A stretch of DNA of 35,150 nucleotides from Calothrix sp. HK-06 (GTDB taxonomy: Bacteria > Cyanobacteriota > Cyanobacteriia > Cyanobacteriales > Nostocaceae), in assembly GCF_001904745.1 (NCBI RefSeq), contig NZ_MRCD01000091.1, positions 1 through 35,150 on the forward strand, read 5' to 3'. Shown here piece after piece: positions 34,029-35,150 of this stretch. The position numbers were made by a program, and so were the translations under genes. The notes under the pieces were generated by a model, which saw only the letters and a program-made list of their open reading frames with translations, was not told the origin of the DNA and searched no databases. Position 1 is the stretch's first letter, and every line of letters starts with the position of its first letter.

Positions 34029-35096
34029 ATGTTAGTAGTTCTTAAACCTGGTACTCCAGCAGTTGAAATTGAGCATATCGTTGAAGAAGTTAACCAATCT
34101 TTGAACGTTACAATCGAGAAAAGTATTGGTAAGCATAAAGTTGTGCTAGGACTTATTGGTGATACTGCCACTGTTGACCCATTCCACATCCAAAAAATAA
34201 GCCCTTGGATTGAACAAGTATTGCATATCGAGAAAGCATTCAAGCGTGCGAGTCGTGAATACCGTTACGGTGAAGCGAGTGAAATTGTTGTTCCCACTCC
34301 TAACGGTGATGTTTACTTTGGCGAAAATCATCCCGTTGTCATAGTAGCAGGGCCTTGTTCAGTTGAAAACGAACAAATGATTGTTGAAACTGCACAACGA
34401 GTCAAAGCTGCGGGAGCTAAGTTTTTACGAGGAGGCGCCTTTAAGCCTCGTACTTCACCATATGCATTCCAAGGACACGGCGAAAGCGCACTTCAATTAT
34501 TAGATGCAGCACGTAAAGCGACTGGTTTAGGCATCATTACTGAAGTTATGGATACTGCTGACTTAGCAGCTATTGGTAGTGTTGCGGACATTATCCAAGT
34601 TGGCGCCCGCAACATGCAAAACTTCTCGCTGCTTAAAAAAGTCGGCGCACAAAATAAGCCTGTGTTGTTAAAACGCGGTTTATCTGCCACCATCGATGAA
34701 TGGTTAATGTCAGCAGAATATATTCTTGCAGCAGGAAACCCAAATGTAATTTTCTGTGAGCGCGGCATTAGAACATGCGATGATAAATACACCCGCAACG
34801 TCTTAGATTTATCAGCAATTCCAGTACTGCGTCAGCTAACACACTTACCAATTATGGTTGATCCGAGTCATGCAACTGGTAAATCAGAATACGTGGCACC
34901 AATGGCAAAAGCAGCTATTGCAGCAGGCGCCGACTCATTAATGATTGAAGTGCATCCAAACCCAGCTAAAGCATTATCTGATGGTCCTCAATCTTTAACT
35001 CCCGACAGTTTCGACAAGCTGGTTAAAGAAATTTCAGTTTTTGGTAAAGCTGTTGAGCGTTGGGAAGAAACATCGTTAATACCAGCATTGGTGTAA
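34029..35096 (+). CDS. aroG: 3-Deoxy-7-phosphoheptulonate synthase (type I-beta)
   Basis: A 355-aa enzyme catalysing the first step of the shikimate pathway from phosphoenolpyruvate and erythrose 4-phosphate. An N-terminal ferredoxin-like regulatory domain (about 1-85, VVLKPGTPAVEIEHIVEEV) precedes the TIM barrel. The barrel has VIVAGPCSVE, GAKFLRGGAFKPRTSPYAF, VGARNMQNF, KRGL, CERGIRT and VDPSHATGK. The I-beta layout with the N-terminal domain is typical of copies regulated by aromatic amino acids; a different set-point for this secondary-metabolism copy is possible but not readable. The 77-bp array abuts it upstream. It may be named aroF or aroG. Confidence 0.94.
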   Translation: MLVVLKPGTPAVEIEHIVEEVNQSLNVTIEKSIGKHKVVLGLIGDTATVDPFHIQKISPWIEQVLHIEKAFKRASREYRYGEASEIVVPTPNGDVYFGENHPVVIVAGPCSVENEQMIVETAQRVKAAGAKFLRGGAFKPRTSPYAFQGHGESALQLLDAARKATGLGIITEVMDTADLAAIGSVADIIQVGARNMQNFSLLKKVGAQNKPVLLKRGLSATIDEWLMSAEYILAAGNPNVIFCERGIRTCDDKYTRNVLDLSAIPVLRQLTHLPIMVDPSHATGKSEYVAPMAKAAIAAGADSLMIEVHPNPAKALSDGPQSLTPDSFDKLVKEISVFGKAVERWEETSLIPALV

Positions 35097-35150
35097 TTAG
35101 TATAAATTAAAATTTATTCATTTCATCTTCCCATAAATGCATTACAAAAA

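Overview
This window is very probably chromosomal DNA from a filamentous, heterocyst-type cyanobacterium (Nostocales-like). The evidence is a scytonemin (sheath sunscreen) gene cluster, a XisI-family protein, PEP-CTERM proteins, a CHAT-domain protein with an effector-associated domain, and several cyanobacterial dispersed repeats. The genus cannot be fixed from the sequence. The usual cyanobacterial iterated octamer GCGATCGC was not found. The hexamer GGCGCC occurs about 65 times instead, far above chance.

Left flank (1-7400). A minus-strand group holds an uncharacterised 299-aa protein, a CHAT caspase-like protease ending in an EAD1 domain, and a second EAD1 gene that appears interrupted by an in-frame stop. 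It looks like a conflict or programmed-death module. An orphan xisI, the tldD/tldE (pmbA) pair and an exported pentapeptide-repeat protein follow, separated by dispersed repeats and one MITE-like element.

Regulators (7700-11460, minus strand). These are a stand-alone PAS protein, a REC-AraC response regulator and a soluble three-PAS histidine kinase. The kinase diverges from scyA across about 1.2 kb of AT-rich DNA. This matches the known layout of the scytonemin two-component system in Nostoc punctiforme.

Scytonemin and precursor genes (12656-35096, plus strand). The order is scyA-scyB-scyC-scyD-scyE-scyF, eboA-eboB-eboC, a GT4 glycosyltransferase, tyrA, an eboD/aroB-like cyclase, eboE, a fused trpE(G), trpC, trpA, trpB and a DAHP synthase. 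The Trp branch supplies tryptophan, which ScyB oxidises to indole-3-pyruvate. TyrA supplies 4-hydroxyphenylpyruvate. ScyA couples the two and ScyC cyclises the product. The Ebo proteins are linked to moving the monomer to the periplasm, and exported ScyE/ScyF may act there. In this strain the ebo genes, a separate satellite cluster in N. punctiforme, sit inside the main locus, split into eboABC and eboDE by the glycosyltransferase and tyrA. No eboF, trpD, trpF, dsbA or tyrP is seen.

No tRNA, rRNA, CRISPR array, intact transposase or replication origin was recognised.
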